Positions 35,500-43,627 of a DNA stretch of 64,000 bases are shown piece by piece. Every line of letters begins with the position of its first letter. Within the stretch, counting starts at the first letter, position 1. The notes under the pieces are model-generated. The model was not told the origin of the DNA. It saw only the letters and a program-made list of their open reading frames with translations, and did not search any database. Position numbers and translations under genes: made by a program. The stretch comes from Streptomyces sp. NBC_00483. GTDB taxonomy: Bacteria > Actinomycetota > Actinomycetes > Streptomycetales > Streptomycetaceae. Location of the stretch: contig NZ_CP107880.1 in the NCBI RefSeq assembly GCF_036013745.1, forward strand, positions 2,976,001 through 3,040,000. Direction: 5' to 3'.

Positions 35500-36156
35500 T
35501 CAGCCCTTCGACGCCTTCTTCTCCTCGGCATCCTGAATGACCGCCTCGGCCACCTGCTGCATCGACAACCGGCGATCCATCGACGTCTTCTGAATCCAAC
35601 GGAACGCAGCGGGTTCGGTGAGCCCGTACTCCGTCTGAAGAACCGACTTCGCCCGGTCCACCAGCTTCCGCGTCTCAAGACGCTGCGTAAGATCCGCGAC
35701 CTCGTTCTCCAGCGTCTTCAACTCCGTGAAGCGCGACACGGCCATCTCGATCGCCGGAACGACGTCACTCTTACTGAACGGCTTCACCAGATACGCCATC
35801 GCACCGGCGTCGCGCGCACGCTCCACCAGATCGCGCTGCGAGAACGCGGTCAGCATCAGAACAGGGGCGATCGACTCACCGGCGATCTTCTCCGCCGCGC
35901 TGATGCCGTCCATCTTCGGCATCTTCACGTCGAGGATCACCAGGTCGGGCTTGTGCTCACGGGCCAGCTCGACGGCCTGCTCGCCGTCGCCGGCCTCGCC
36001 CACGACGGAGTAGCCCTCTTCCTCGAGCATCTCTTTGAGGTCGAGGCGGATGAGGGCCTCGTCCTCGGCGATGACGACGCGGGTCGTCAGCGGCGGGACG
36101 TGCGACTTGTCGTCGTCGACTGCGTCTACGGGCTCGGGCGTCTCGGGGGCGGTCAC
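35500..36156 (-). CDS. ANTAR-domain response regulator (PdtaR-like antiterminator)
   Basis: 218 residues. The receiver domain (about 24-140) has EDEALIRLD acidic residues, the phospho-acceptor D76 in LVILDVKMPKMDG, the conserved Thr in MLTAFSQ and Lys in YLVKPFSK. A coiled linker (LENEVADLTQRLETRK) leads to the RNA-binding ANTAR domain (about 155-210: VDRAKSVLQTEYGLTEPAAFRWIQ ... RRLSMQQVAEAVI). It matches the PdtaR type, which is phosphorylated by a PdtaS-like kinase and then binds paired hairpins in mRNA leaders to prevent termination. No kinase gene is adjacent. The GTG start at 36156 follows AAGGAG. Confidence 0.93.
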   Translation of the reverse strand: MTAPETPEPVDAVDDDKSHVPPLTTRVVIAEDEALIRLDLKEMLEEEGYSVVGEAGDGEQAVELAREHKPDLVILDVKMPKMDGISAAEKIAGESIAPVLMLTAFSQRDLVERARDAGAMAYLVKPFSKSDVVPAIEMAVSRFTELKTLENEVADLTQRLETRKLVDRAKSVLQTEYGLTEPAAFRWIQKTSMDRRLSMQQVAEAVIQDAEEKKASKG

Positions 36157-36180
36157 GGGGGCGCTCCTTGTTTGGGCAGG

Positions 36181-36197
36181 CTAGGGGCTGCCCCTAG
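36181..36197. other. Perfect hairpin in the leader of the ANTAR regulator gene
   Basis: CTAGGGG-CTG-CCCCTAG, 25 bp upstream of the regulator's start codon and in the space before tRNA-Leu. The triloop is not an ANTAR-type hexaloop. It could be an attenuator or a block to read-through towards the tRNA. Confidence 0.45.
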
Positions 36198-36258
36198 AGC
36201 CTACCTAGCTGCGACTGCCTCCGATGACCCGGTACACTTCCCGACAGTTCGACAGCCC

Positions 36259-36341
36259 GCCCGGTTGGAGGAACTGGTCAGACTCGCGGTGCTCAAACCA
36301 CCGTGCCTACGGGCATGTGGGTTCGAATCCCACACCGGGCA
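36259..36341 (+). tRNA. tRNA-Leu (anticodon CAA)
   Basis: 83-nt cloverleaf with acceptor stem GCCCGGT / ACCGGGC, D-stem GAG/CTC, anticodon stem CGGTG/CACCG with loop CTCAAAC (anticodon CAA, reading UUG), a long variable arm TGCC-TACG-GGCA as expected of a class II tRNA, and T-arm GTGGG-TTCGAAT-CCCAC. The discriminator base is A and CCA is not encoded. A possible -10 (TACACT, 36233-36238) precedes it and a strong terminator follows at 36352. Confidence 0.95.
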
Positions 36342-36351
36342 CTTCGCTAGA

Positions 36352-36387
36352 AGCGGATGTTCACGTTCTCGTGAACATCCGCTTTTT
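36352..36387 (+). terminator. Rho-independent terminator after tRNA-Leu
   Basis: Perfect 14-bp stem AGCGGATGTTCACG and its complement with a TTCT loop, followed by TTTTT. It ends the tRNA transcript and lies 38 bp before the start of the HTH-LAGLIDADG gene, which must therefore have its own promoter or rely on read-through. Confidence 0.93.
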
Positions 36388-36425
36388 GCTGCATGGCGTC
36401 ACCGGCCGTCACGCACTGTGCTCAC

Positions 36426-37214
36426 ATGAACTATCACGGAACAGCCGTACGACAGCGGGCGCTCACACTGCTCAGGGACGGCGCCAAGAACGCAGACGTG
36501 GCGCGCAGCCTCGCCGTCCCTCTCGGCACAGTCTCGTACTGGCTCCACATGGACCGAGCGAAACGGGGTGAATGCCCCGGCTCACACGATCCGACCTGCC
36601 CGCGCTGTGACGGTCGGCCGCTGGACGCGGCCGCGTACTCGTACCTGCTGGGCCAGTACCTGGGCGACGGCCACATCAGCCACTACTCGGGGCACCGCGT
36701 CCCCAACCTGATGATCACCTGCGCCGACGCCTGGCCGGGCATCGCGGACGAGACGGAACGGGCGATGCGGGCCGTCCTCCCGGACAACAGCGTCTGCCGC
36801 GTACAGCGGACCGGCTGCCACAACGTCAAGGTGTACTCGAAGCACCTCCCCTGCCTCTTCCCCCAGCACGGCCCCGGCAAGAAGCACGACCGCAAGATCA
36901 CGCTCGCCTCCTGGCAGCAGGAGATCGTCGATGCCCACCCGTGGGAGTTCGTCCGGGGGCTCATCCACTCCGACGGGTGCCGGATCACGAACTGGACGAC
37001 GCGGCTCGTCGGTAGTGAGCGCAAGCGCTACGAGTACCCGCGGTACTTCTTCACCAACAAGTCGGACTGCATCCGGCAGCTGTACACCGACACCCTCGAC
37101 CGGCTCGGCGTCACGTGGACGCACTGCACCCGGCACGGGAACCCGTACAACATCTCGGTCGCCCGCAAAGCGGACGTCGCTCTCATGGACGCCCACGTAG
37201 GTCCCAAGTACTGA
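36426..37214 (+). CDS. HTH plus LAGLIDADG-motif DNA-binding protein beside tRNA-Leu
   Basis: 262 residues. The N-terminus is a helix-turn-helix (about 8-46: LRDGAKNADVARSLAVPLG then VSYWL). It is followed by a Cys/His cluster C50-H54-C58-C61 that may bind zinc. Two LAGLIDADG-like helices follow: YLLGQYLGDGHI (73-84, acidic D81) and FVRGLIHSDGCRI (175-187, acidic D183). Two such motifs in one chain, each with its acidic residue, are the mark of a single-chain homing-endonuclease fold. There is no intein or intron around it. WhiA of Streptomyces is a known transcription factor that joins a LAGLIDADG fold to an HTH, but in the opposite order. The function here is unknown: a domesticated regulator or a free-standing endonuclease. 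The ATG at 36426 has no ribosome-binding site; an in-frame ATG at 36393 is an alternative. Confidence 0.8.
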   Translation: MNYHGTAVRQRALTLLRDGAKNADVARSLAVPLGTVSYWLHMDRAKRGECPGSHDPTCPRCDGRPLDAAAYSYLLGQYLGDGHISHYSGHRVPNLMITCADAWPGIADETERAMRAVLPDNSVCRVQRTGCHNVKVYSKHLPCLFPQHGPGKKHDRKITLASWQQEIVDAHPWEFVRGLIHSDGCRITNWTTRLVGSERKRYEYPRYFFTNKSDCIRQLYTDTLDRLGVTWTHCTRHGNPYNISVARKADVALMDAHVGPKY

Positions 37215-37350
37215 CCCCGCAATAGGAGCCGTCACACCCGCCCCGCCCACCCCCTGGGACCTGCCCCAATTCCCCCAGGAACCCTTGACCGCCCCACCCG
37301 CCTCAACGGAAGTTCGGGTTCACACCCACCACCCGCCCGAAGAGGTACGC

Positions 37351-39309
37351 ATGAGCCCGATCAACCGGCGCCGCTTCGTCGCGGCCGCGGCAGGTGCCGC
37401 CGCGGCTGCCGTGGCCGTGAGCCCGGAGTCCGCGTTTGCCGCACACAGACCCGGCGGCGGCCAGGCCTCAGGGAACAGCATCAGCGCGACGGACGAGGGC
37501 GACTTGAACTACGACGACGACACCGACTTCACCAACGCCGACAAGGGCTTCATCGCGGCGCTCACGCCAGGCGTGATCAAGAACGCGGACGGCAAGGTCG
37601 TCTGGGACGCCGACGGGTACGACTTCCTCAAGAAGGACGCCCCCGCAACCGCCAGTAAGAGCCTGTGGCGGCAGTCGCAGCTCGTCAGCAAGCAGGGGCT
37701 GTACAAGGTCACCGACCGGATCTATCAGGTGCGCGGGCTCGATCTGTCGAACATGACGATCGTCGAGGGCGATACCGGGCTCATCGTCATCGATCCCCTG
37801 ATCTCCGCCGAGACGGCCGCCGCCGCGCTGAAGCTGTACCGGGACCACCGCGACGCCGCGGACAAGAAGGTCACGGCGCTGATCTACACGCACCCGCACG
37901 TCGATCACTTCGGTGGCGCGTACGGGATTCTGCCGGACGGGGCCGGCGACGTACCTGTCGTCGCGCCCGAAGGGTTCCTGGAGCACGCGGTCTCGGAGAA
38001 CGTGTACGCGGGTACGGCGATGACGCGGCGTTCCTCGTACATGTACGGCGCGCAGTTGCCCAAGTCGGCGAAGGGGCAGATCGGTTGTGGTCTCGGGCAG
38101 AACGTGTCGTTGGGGACTGTGGGGCTGATCCCGCCCACCAAGAGCATCACGAAGACCGGGCAGGTCGAGACGTTCGACGGGGTGCGGATCGAGTTCCAGA
38201 TGACGCCGGGGACCGAGGCGCCGGCGGAGATGAACTTCGTCTTCCCTGATCTGCGTGCGGTGTGTATGGCGGAGAACGCGACGCACACGATGCACAACAT
38301 CATCACGCTGCGTGGCGCGCAAGTGCGGGATGCTCGTGAGTGGGCGCATTACCTCAACGAGTCGATCGATCTGTTCGCGGGTCGGGTGGATGTGGCGTTC
38401 GCGTCGCATCACTGGCCGACGTGGGGTGGCGAGGAGATCACCGAACTACTCGCGGTACAGCGGGACTTGTATGCGTACATGCATGATCAGACGCTTCGGA
38501 TGATCAATATCGGGATGACCGGTAAGGAGATCGCCGAGGAGATTCAGCTGCCGCCCGCGCTGAACGTGTGGGCGAACCGCGGTTACTACGGTTCGCTCAG
38601 TCACAACGTGAAGGGGATCTATCAGCGCTACATGGGCTGGTTCGATGCCAATCCGGCCCATCTCTGGGAGCACACGCCGGTCGATGAGGCGAAGCGGTAC
38701 GTGAAGGCCCTGGGCGGGCGGACGGCGACTGTCGCCAAGGCGAAGGGGTTCGTGAAGGACGGCGACCTGCGGTTCGCCGCCACACTGCTCAATCATGTCG
38801 TGTTCGCGGATCCGGAGCACAAGGCCGCCAAGACTGAACTGGCCGCGATCTACGCGAAGTTGGGGTACGCGACCGAGAACGCGGTGTGGCGGAACTTCTA
38901 TCTCACGGGTGCGATGGAACTGACGGACGGGGTCACGCCCGGTAGGTCGACGTCGGTGAGTCCGACGATGATGATGGCGCTGAGTGTCGACCAGTTGATC
39001 GATTCGGTCGCGATTCGGATCAATGGGCCCAAGGCGTGGGATCTGAAGTTGAAGATGGACTGGAGCTTCCCGGCGCTGGGTGTCGTCTATCACCTGACGT
39101 TGCAGAACGGTGTGTTGACGTACAAGAGCGACGACAAGGCCGACAGTGGTGCGGGTGTGACGCTGTCCATGACCAAGCCGCAGCTCCTCGCCTTGTTGGG
39201 CGGGAAGGGGCTGGGGGACATCGAGGTGTCGGGTGATGCGTCGCTGTTGCAGAAGTTGCTGGGCGTGGTCGAGAAGCCGGATCCGAATTTCGCGATCGTG
39301 ACCCCGTAG
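37351..39309 (+). CDS. Tat-exported linear alkylsulfatase (SdsA1/BDS1-like metallo-hydrolase)
   Basis: 652 residues. A twin-arginine leader (INRRRFVAAAAGAAAAAVAV) is followed by a metallo-beta-lactamase domain with THPHVDHFGG, MAENATHTMHN and ASHHWPTWGGEE supplying the binuclear zinc ligands. A helical dimerisation domain spans about 430-530, and a C-terminal SCP2-like lipid-binding domain about 540-645. This is the class III sulfatase architecture that hydrolyses primary alkyl sulfates such as SDS to alcohol and sulfate. Export via Tat implies action outside the membrane. GAAGAGG lies five bases before the ATG. Monocistronic, ended by the hairpin at 39342-39370. Confidence 0.92.
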   Translation: MSPINRRRFVAAAAGAAAAAVAVSPESAFAAHRPGGGQASGNSISATDEGDLNYDDDTDFTNADKGFIAALTPGVIKNADGKVVWDADGYDFLKKDAPATASKSLWRQSQLVSKQGLYKVTDRIYQVRGLDLSNMTIVEGDTGLIVIDPLISAETAAAALKLYRDHRDAADKKVTALIYTHPHVDHFGGAYGILPDGAGDVPVVAPEGFLEHAVSENVYAGTAMTRRSSYMYGAQLPKSAKGQIGCGLGQNVSLGTVGLIPPTKSITKTGQVETFDGVRIEFQMTPGTEAPAEMNFVFPDLRAVCMAENATHTMHNIITLRGAQVRDAREWAHYLNESIDLFAGRVDVAFASHHWPTWGGEEITELLAVQRDLYAYMHDQTLRMINIGMTGKEIAEEIQLPPALNVWANRGYYGSLSHNVKGIYQRYMGWFDANPAHLWEHTPVDEAKRYVKALGGRTATVAKAKGFVKDGDLRFAATLLNHVVFADPEHKAAKTELAAIYAKLGYATENAVWRNFYLTGAMELTDGVTPGRSTSVSPTMMMALSVDQLIDSVAIRINGPKAWDLKLKMDWSFPALGVVYHLTLQNGVLTYKSDDKADSGAGVTLSMTKPQLLALLGGKGLGDIEVSGDASLLQKLLGVVEKPDPNFAIVTP

Positions 39310-39341
39310 TCGTGGCCTCGTAATCGGGGCCCCGTAGTCGT

Positions 39342-39370
39342 CCTGGGCATGTACGGGGTTCATGCCCAGG
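39342..39370 (+). terminator. Terminator hairpin of the alkylsulfatase gene
   Basis: Perfect 10-bp stem CCTGGGCATG / CATGCCCAGG with a 9-nt loop, 32 bp past the alkylsulfatase stop. Confidence 0.7.
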
Positions 39371-39380
39371 ATCATGCGTA

Positions 39381-39414
39381 GGGGCCGCACCCTTTGCCGA
39401 TGGGTCGCGGCCCC
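39381..39414 (-). terminator. Terminator hairpin of pyk
   Basis: Stem GGGGCCGC / GCGGCCCC with additional ACCC/GGGT pairing inside, 19 bp past the pyk stop codon on the minus strand. With the hairpin at 39342 it separates two convergent genes. Confidence 0.7.
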
Positions 39415-39433
39415 AATTACGTACAACTGCCTG

Positions 39434-40870
39434 CTACTTGGGGCTGTCGTCCTCGCCGATGTGGTGGATGCGGACGAGGTTCGTGGAGCCGGGGACGCCG
39501 GGAGGGGAGCCGGCCGTGATGACGACGGTGTCGCCCTTCTTGCAGCGGCCGATCTTCAGGAGTTGTTCGTCGACCTGGGCGACCATCGCGTCGGTGGAGT
39601 CGACGTGCGGGCCGAGGAAGGTCTCCACGCCCCACGTGAGGTTGAGCTGTGACCGCGTTGCTGCCTGCGGGGTGAAGGCGAGCAGGGGGATCGGGGAGCG
39701 GTAGCGGGAGAGGCGGCGGACGGTGTCGCCGGACTGGGTGAAGGCGACCAGGAATTTCGCGCCGAGGAAGTCGCCCATTTCGGCTGCTGCGCGGGCGACT
39801 GCTCCGCCTTGGGTGCGGGGTTTGTTGCGTTCGGTGAGGGGCGGGAGGCCCTTGGCGAGGATGTCTTCTTCGGCTGCGGTGACGATGCGGCCCATGACCT
39901 TGACGGTTTCGATCGCGTATTTTCCGACGCTGGTTTCACCGGAAAGCATGACGGCGTCGGTGCCGTCGATGACGGCGTTTGCGACGTCGCTCGCTTCGGC
40001 GCGCGTGGGCCGGGAGTTGTCGATCATCGAGTCGAGCATTTGGGTCGCGACGATGACGGGCTTGGCGTTGCGCTTGGCGAGTTTGATGGCGCGCTTTTGG
40101 ACGATCGGGACTTGTTCGAGGGGCATTTCGACGCCGAGGTCGCCGCGGGCGACCATGATGCCGTCGAATGCGGCGACGATGTCGTCGATGTTGTCGACGG
40201 CTTGGGGTTTTTCCACCTTGGCGATGACGGGGAGGTGGCGGCCTTCTTCGGTCATGATGCGGTGGACGTCTTCGATGTCGCGGCCGCTGCGGACGAAGGA
40301 GAGCGCGATGATGTCGGCTCCGGTGCGCAGGGCCCAGCGGAGGTCGGCTTCGTCCTTGTCGGAGAGGGCGGGGACGGAGACGGCGACTCCGGGGAGGTTG
40401 AGGCCCTTGTGGTCGGAGACCATGCCGCCTTCGATGACGCGGGTGCGGACGCGGGGTCCGTCGACTGCGGTGACTTCGAGGGTGACTTTGCCGTCGTCGA
40501 CGAGGATGCGTTCGCCGGTGGTGACGTCTTGGGCGAGGCCGTCGTAGGTGGTTCCGCAGGTTTGGCGGTCGCCTTGGATGCCGCTTTCGACGGTGATGGT
40601 GAACTCGTCGCCGCGTTCGAGTAGTACGGGTCCTTCGCTGAATCGGCCGAGTCGGATCTTCGGGCCTTGAAGGTCGGCGAGGATTCCGACGCTGCGGCCG
40701 GTCTCGTCGGAGGCCTTTCGCACGCGCTGGTAGCGCTCCTCGTGTTCGGCGTAGGTGCCGTGGCTGAGGTTGAAGCGGGCTACGTCCATTCCGGCTTCGA
40801 CGAGTGCCTTGATCTGCTCGTACGAGTCGGTGGCGGGGCCCAGGGTGCAGACGATCTTTGCTCGGCGCAT
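39434..40870 (-). CDS. pyk: Pyruvate kinase
   Basis: 478-residue glycolytic enzyme that converts phosphoenolpyruvate and ADP to pyruvate and ATP. It has RRAKIVCTLGPATDS, MDVARFNLSHG (substrate Arg and Asn), DLQGPKIRLG, the B domain between about 70 and 170, the IAKVEKPQAVDNIDD block with the catalytic Lys, MVARGDLGVEMP (metal-binding Glu and Asp near 242), ATQMLDSMI and VMLSGETSVGKYA. The length is that of the usual type II enzyme. The ATG at 40870 lacks a strong ribosome-binding site. The upstream 130 bp separate it from the co-directional SIMPL gene. Confidence 0.97.
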   Translation of the reverse strand: MRRAKIVCTLGPATDSYEQIKALVEAGMDVARFNLSHGTYAEHEERYQRVRKASDETGRSVGILADLQGPKIRLGRFSEGPVLLERGDEFTITVESGIQGDRQTCGTTYDGLAQDVTTGERILVDDGKVTLEVTAVDGPRVRTRVIEGGMVSDHKGLNLPGVAVSVPALSDKDEADLRWALRTGADIIALSFVRSGRDIEDVHRIMTEEGRHLPVIAKVEKPQAVDNIDDIVAAFDGIMVARGDLGVEMPLEQVPIVQKRAIKLAKRNAKPVIVATQMLDSMIDNSRPTRAEASDVANAVIDGTDAVMLSGETSVGKYAIETVKVMGRIVTAAEEDILAKGLPPLTERNKPRTQGGAVARAAAEMGDFLGAKFLVAFTQSGDTVRRLSRYRSPIPLLAFTPQAATRSQLNLTWGVETFLGPHVDSTDAMVAQVDEQLLKIGRCKKGDTVVITAGSPPGVPGSTNLVRIHHIGEDDSPK

Positions 40871-41000
40871 CTTTCGAGCCTAAACCTTACCGACGGGTAG
40901 AGATTTGGTCGGTCATGACTACTCAACGACCTTTGCGTGAAGGGCTATTGACAAGGCTTGAATTTGGGCGACACTGCGCTCTGATGAGCGGCTGTGTGGC

Positions 41001-41696
41001 TCAGAGTTTCGGCGGGTGCATCGTAAAGCGGGCGTTGACCTGGGCCCGTACGCGTTGGCGTTGGGGTTCGAGGTCGAGTGCGGGGGCGGGTTCGGGTTCG
41101 GCGCCGGCGAAGGCGGCCGTGCGCATCATGCCGCGGGGCATGGCGCGGTCGGACATGGTGGGGTCGTCGGCGCCGATGTCGGCGATGTCGATGAGTGCGG
41201 CGAGGGTGGTGTCGAGGGCTTCGGCGTATTCGCGGGCGCGTTGGACGGCTTCGCGGACGGCTTGTTGCCTTGCTCGGGCGTGTACGGGTGAGGTGGGGCG
41301 CAGGGACCACCAGGGGCCTTCGACGCTGGTGAGGTCGAGGTCGGCGAGGCGGGTGGTGAGTTCGCCGAGTGCGGTGAAGTCGGTGAGGTCGGCGGTGATG
41401 TGGACGCGGCCGTGGTAGGTGCGGATGCGTTCGCCGCGGCCGCGTTTGGTGAGTTCGGGGGTGATGGAGAGGGCGCCGGTGGCGGTTGTGTCGACGGCGT
41501 CTCCGTAGCCCTTGATGAGGTCGAGTACGTGGGTGTTGCGGTGGGTGAGGTCTTCGAGGGCGGTGCGGCGGTCGGTGCCGCGGGCGGTGACGGTGATGCC
41601 GATGCGGGCGAGTTCGGGTTCGGCTTCGATGTGGGCTTCTCCGCGTACCGCTATGCGCGGTGCGTTGGGAGTGGCGGTGGGGTGGTCGTTGGTCAT
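41001..41696 (-). CDS. SIMPL (DUF541) domain protein
   Basis: 231 residues, single DUF541 domain. It opens with PRIAVRGEAHIEAEPELARIGITVTARG, continues with the two long helices RRTALEDLTHRNTHVLDLI and HARARQQAVREAVQRAREYAEAL, and ends with a beta-strand QVNARFTMHPP. There is no signal peptide, unlike the periplasmic Gram-negative relatives. The family's molecular role is poorly known. AAGGTG precedes the ATG at 41696. Divergent from the 5'-nucleotidase gene. Confidence 0.83.
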   Translation of the reverse strand: MTNDHPTATPNAPRIAVRGEAHIEAEPELARIGITVTARGTDRRTALEDLTHRNTHVLDLIKGYGDAVDTTATGALSITPELTKRGRGERIRTYHGRVHITADLTDFTALGELTTRLADLDLTSVEGPWWSLRPTSPVHARARQQAVREAVQRAREYAEALDTTLAALIDIADIGADDPTMSDRAMPRGMMRTAAFAGAEPEPAPALDLEPQRQRVRAQVNARFTMHPPKL

Positions 41697-41809
41697 GCGC
41701 CCACCTTGTCATCACCGAAACGAAACCTTGTGAGGCTGTTGCGAGTTGGGGTTGGTGAGTAAGAATCTACGCGCGTCATCATGGCGTACACGTAGACGAG
41801 GAGACTCCG

Positions 41810-43609
41810 ATGTCGTTGGACCGTAGATCTTTTCTCGCCAGGTCGGCCGGTACGGGTGCCGGGGTGGCCCTGGCCGGTGCCGTCGCCGCGCCTGCCTCCG
41901 CCGCGGCAAAGCCGAAGAAGCAGAAGCGGTACGCGTTCACGGTGATGGGGACGACGGATCTGCACGGTCACGTCTTCAACTGGGACTACTTCAAGAACGC
42001 CGACTACGTGGATGCGGCGGGCAATGCGCAGGGTCTGGCGCGGGTTTCGACGTTGGTGGATCAGGTGCGTGCGGAGAGGGGCCGGGGGAACACCCTTCTC
42101 ATCGACGCCGGGGACACGATTCAGGGCACCCCGTTGACGTACTACTACGCGAAGGTCGATCCGATCACGGCGGCCGGTGGTCCGGTGCATCCGATGGCGC
42201 GGGCGATGAACGCGATCGGGTACGACGCGGTGGCGTTGGGCAATCACGAGTTCAACTACGGCATCGAGACGCTCAGGAAGTTCGAGTCGCAGTGTGAGTT
42301 TCCGCTGCTGGGTGCGAATGCGGTGGATGCGAAGACGGAGAAGCCGGCGTTTCCTCCGTACTTCATGAAGCGGCTGCGTACTCCGCACGGCAAGGATGTG
42401 AAGGTCGCGGTTCTGGGGCTGACGAATCCGGGGATCGCGATCTGGGACAAGGCGTATGTGCAGGGTGTGTTGAAGTTCCCGGGGCTTGAGGAGCAGGCGG
42501 CGAAGTGGGTGCCGAAGCTGCGGTCGATGGGCGCGGATGTGGTGATCGTGTCGGCGCATTCGGGGGCGTCGGGGCAGTCTTCGTACGGGGATCAGGTGCC
42601 GTATGTGGAGAACGCGGCGGCGAATGTCGCGAAGCAGGTGCCGGGGGTCGACGCGATTCTGGTGGGGCACGCGCACGTCGAGATCGAGCAGCAGCTGGTG
42701 GCGAACGAGAAGACCGGGAAGACGGTCGTTCTCTCCGAACCACTGTGTTTTGCCGAGCGGTTGGCGCTGTTCGACTTCGATCTGGTCTGGGAGAAGGGTC
42801 GTTGGACCGTCGAGTCGGTGAAGGCGTCGCTGCGGAACACGAATGCGGTGGCGGACGATCCGGAGATCTCGAAGTTGCTGCGGGAGCAGCACGAGACGGT
42901 GGTGGAGTACGTCAATCAGGTCGTGGGGACGGCGAAGCAGGCGCTGACGACGGTTGATGCCCGGTACAAGGATGCGCCGATCATCGATCTGATCAACAAG
43001 GTGCAGGCGGATGTGGTGACGAAGGCGTTGGCGTCGACGGAGTACGCGTCGCTGCCGGTCCTGTCACAGGCGTCGCCGTTCTCGCGTACGTCGGAGATTC
43101 CGGCGGGGGACGTCACCATCCGGGATCTGTCGAGCCTGTATGTGTACGACAACACGCTGGTGGCGAAGTTGCTGACGGGTGCGCAGGTGCGGGCGTATCT
43201 GGAGTATTCGGCGGAGTACTTCGTGCAGACGGCGGCCGGGGCAGCGGTGGACGTGGACAAGCTGACGAACGCGAACAATCGGCCGGACTACAACTACGAC
43301 TATGTGTCGGGGTTGACGTACGACATCGATATCGCGCAGGCGGCGGGTTCCCGGATCAAGAACGTGAAGTTCGACGGCAAGGATCTGGATGACGCGGCGC
43401 AGTTCGTGTTCGCGGTGAACAACTATCGGGCGAACGGTGGCGGCGCGTTCCCGCATGTGGCGTCGGCGAAGGAGCTGTGGTCGGAGTCGACGGAGATCCG
43501 GACGCGGATCGCTGAGTGGGTGACGGCGAAGGGCGTCCTCGACACGGCGGACTTCGCTTCGGTGGATTGGAAGTTGACGCGGGACGGGACGCCGGTGTTC
43601 GCGCAGTGA
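41810..43609 (+). CDS. Tat-exported 5'-nucleotidase / 2',3'-cyclic phosphodiesterase family protein
   Basis: 599 residues. Tat leader LDRRSFLARSAGTGAGVALAG with cleavage near ASAAA. A calcineurin-like metallophosphatase domain (about 43-330) has GTTDLHGH, IDAGDTIQGTP, ALGNHEFNYG, VSAHSG and VGHAHVEIE as metal ligands, followed by a nucleotidase C-terminal domain (about 350-560) with the substrate-stacking YNYDYVSGLTYDID and NNYRANGGG motifs. It releases phosphate and nucleosides from extracellular nucleotides. GAGGAG precedes the ATG. No PhoP-box direct repeats were seen upstream. It runs head-to-head into the N-hydroxylase gene with only 18 bp between stops. Confidence 0.92.
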   Translation: MSLDRRSFLARSAGTGAGVALAGAVAAPASAAAKPKKQKRYAFTVMGTTDLHGHVFNWDYFKNADYVDAAGNAQGLARVSTLVDQVRAERGRGNTLLIDAGDTIQGTPLTYYYAKVDPITAAGGPVHPMARAMNAIGYDAVALGNHEFNYGIETLRKFESQCEFPLLGANAVDAKTEKPAFPPYFMKRLRTPHGKDVKVAVLGLTNPGIAIWDKAYVQGVLKFPGLEEQAAKWVPKLRSMGADVVIVSAHSGASGQSSYGDQVPYVENAAANVAKQVPGVDAILVGHAHVEIEQQLVANEKTGKTVVLSEPLCFAERLALFDFDLVWEKGRWTVESVKASLRNTNAVADDPEISKLLREQHETVVEYVNQVVGTAKQALTTVDARYKDAPIIDLINKVQADVVTKALASTEYASLPVLSQASPFSRTSEIPAGDVTIRDLSSLYVYDNTLVAKLLTGAQVRAYLEYSAEYFVQTAAGAAVDVDKLTNANNRPDYNYDYVSGLTYDIDIAQAAGSRIKNVKFDGKDLDDAAQFVFAVNNYRANGGGAFPHVASAKELWSESTEIRTRIAEWVTAKGVLDTADFASVDWKLTRDGTPVFAQ

Positions 43610-43627
43610 GCCGTAGCCGTCCGGCGG

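Noticed and set aside
36181..36197. ANTAR target hairpin autoregulating the response regulator
   Set aside because: The loop is three bases, not the six-base loop with conserved A and G, and there is no second paired hairpin.
40945..40990. Plus-strand promoter and small gene upstream of pyk (TTGACA near 40950)
   Set aside because: No matching -10 hexamer at 16-18 bp, and the frame that follows runs antisense through the SIMPL gene.
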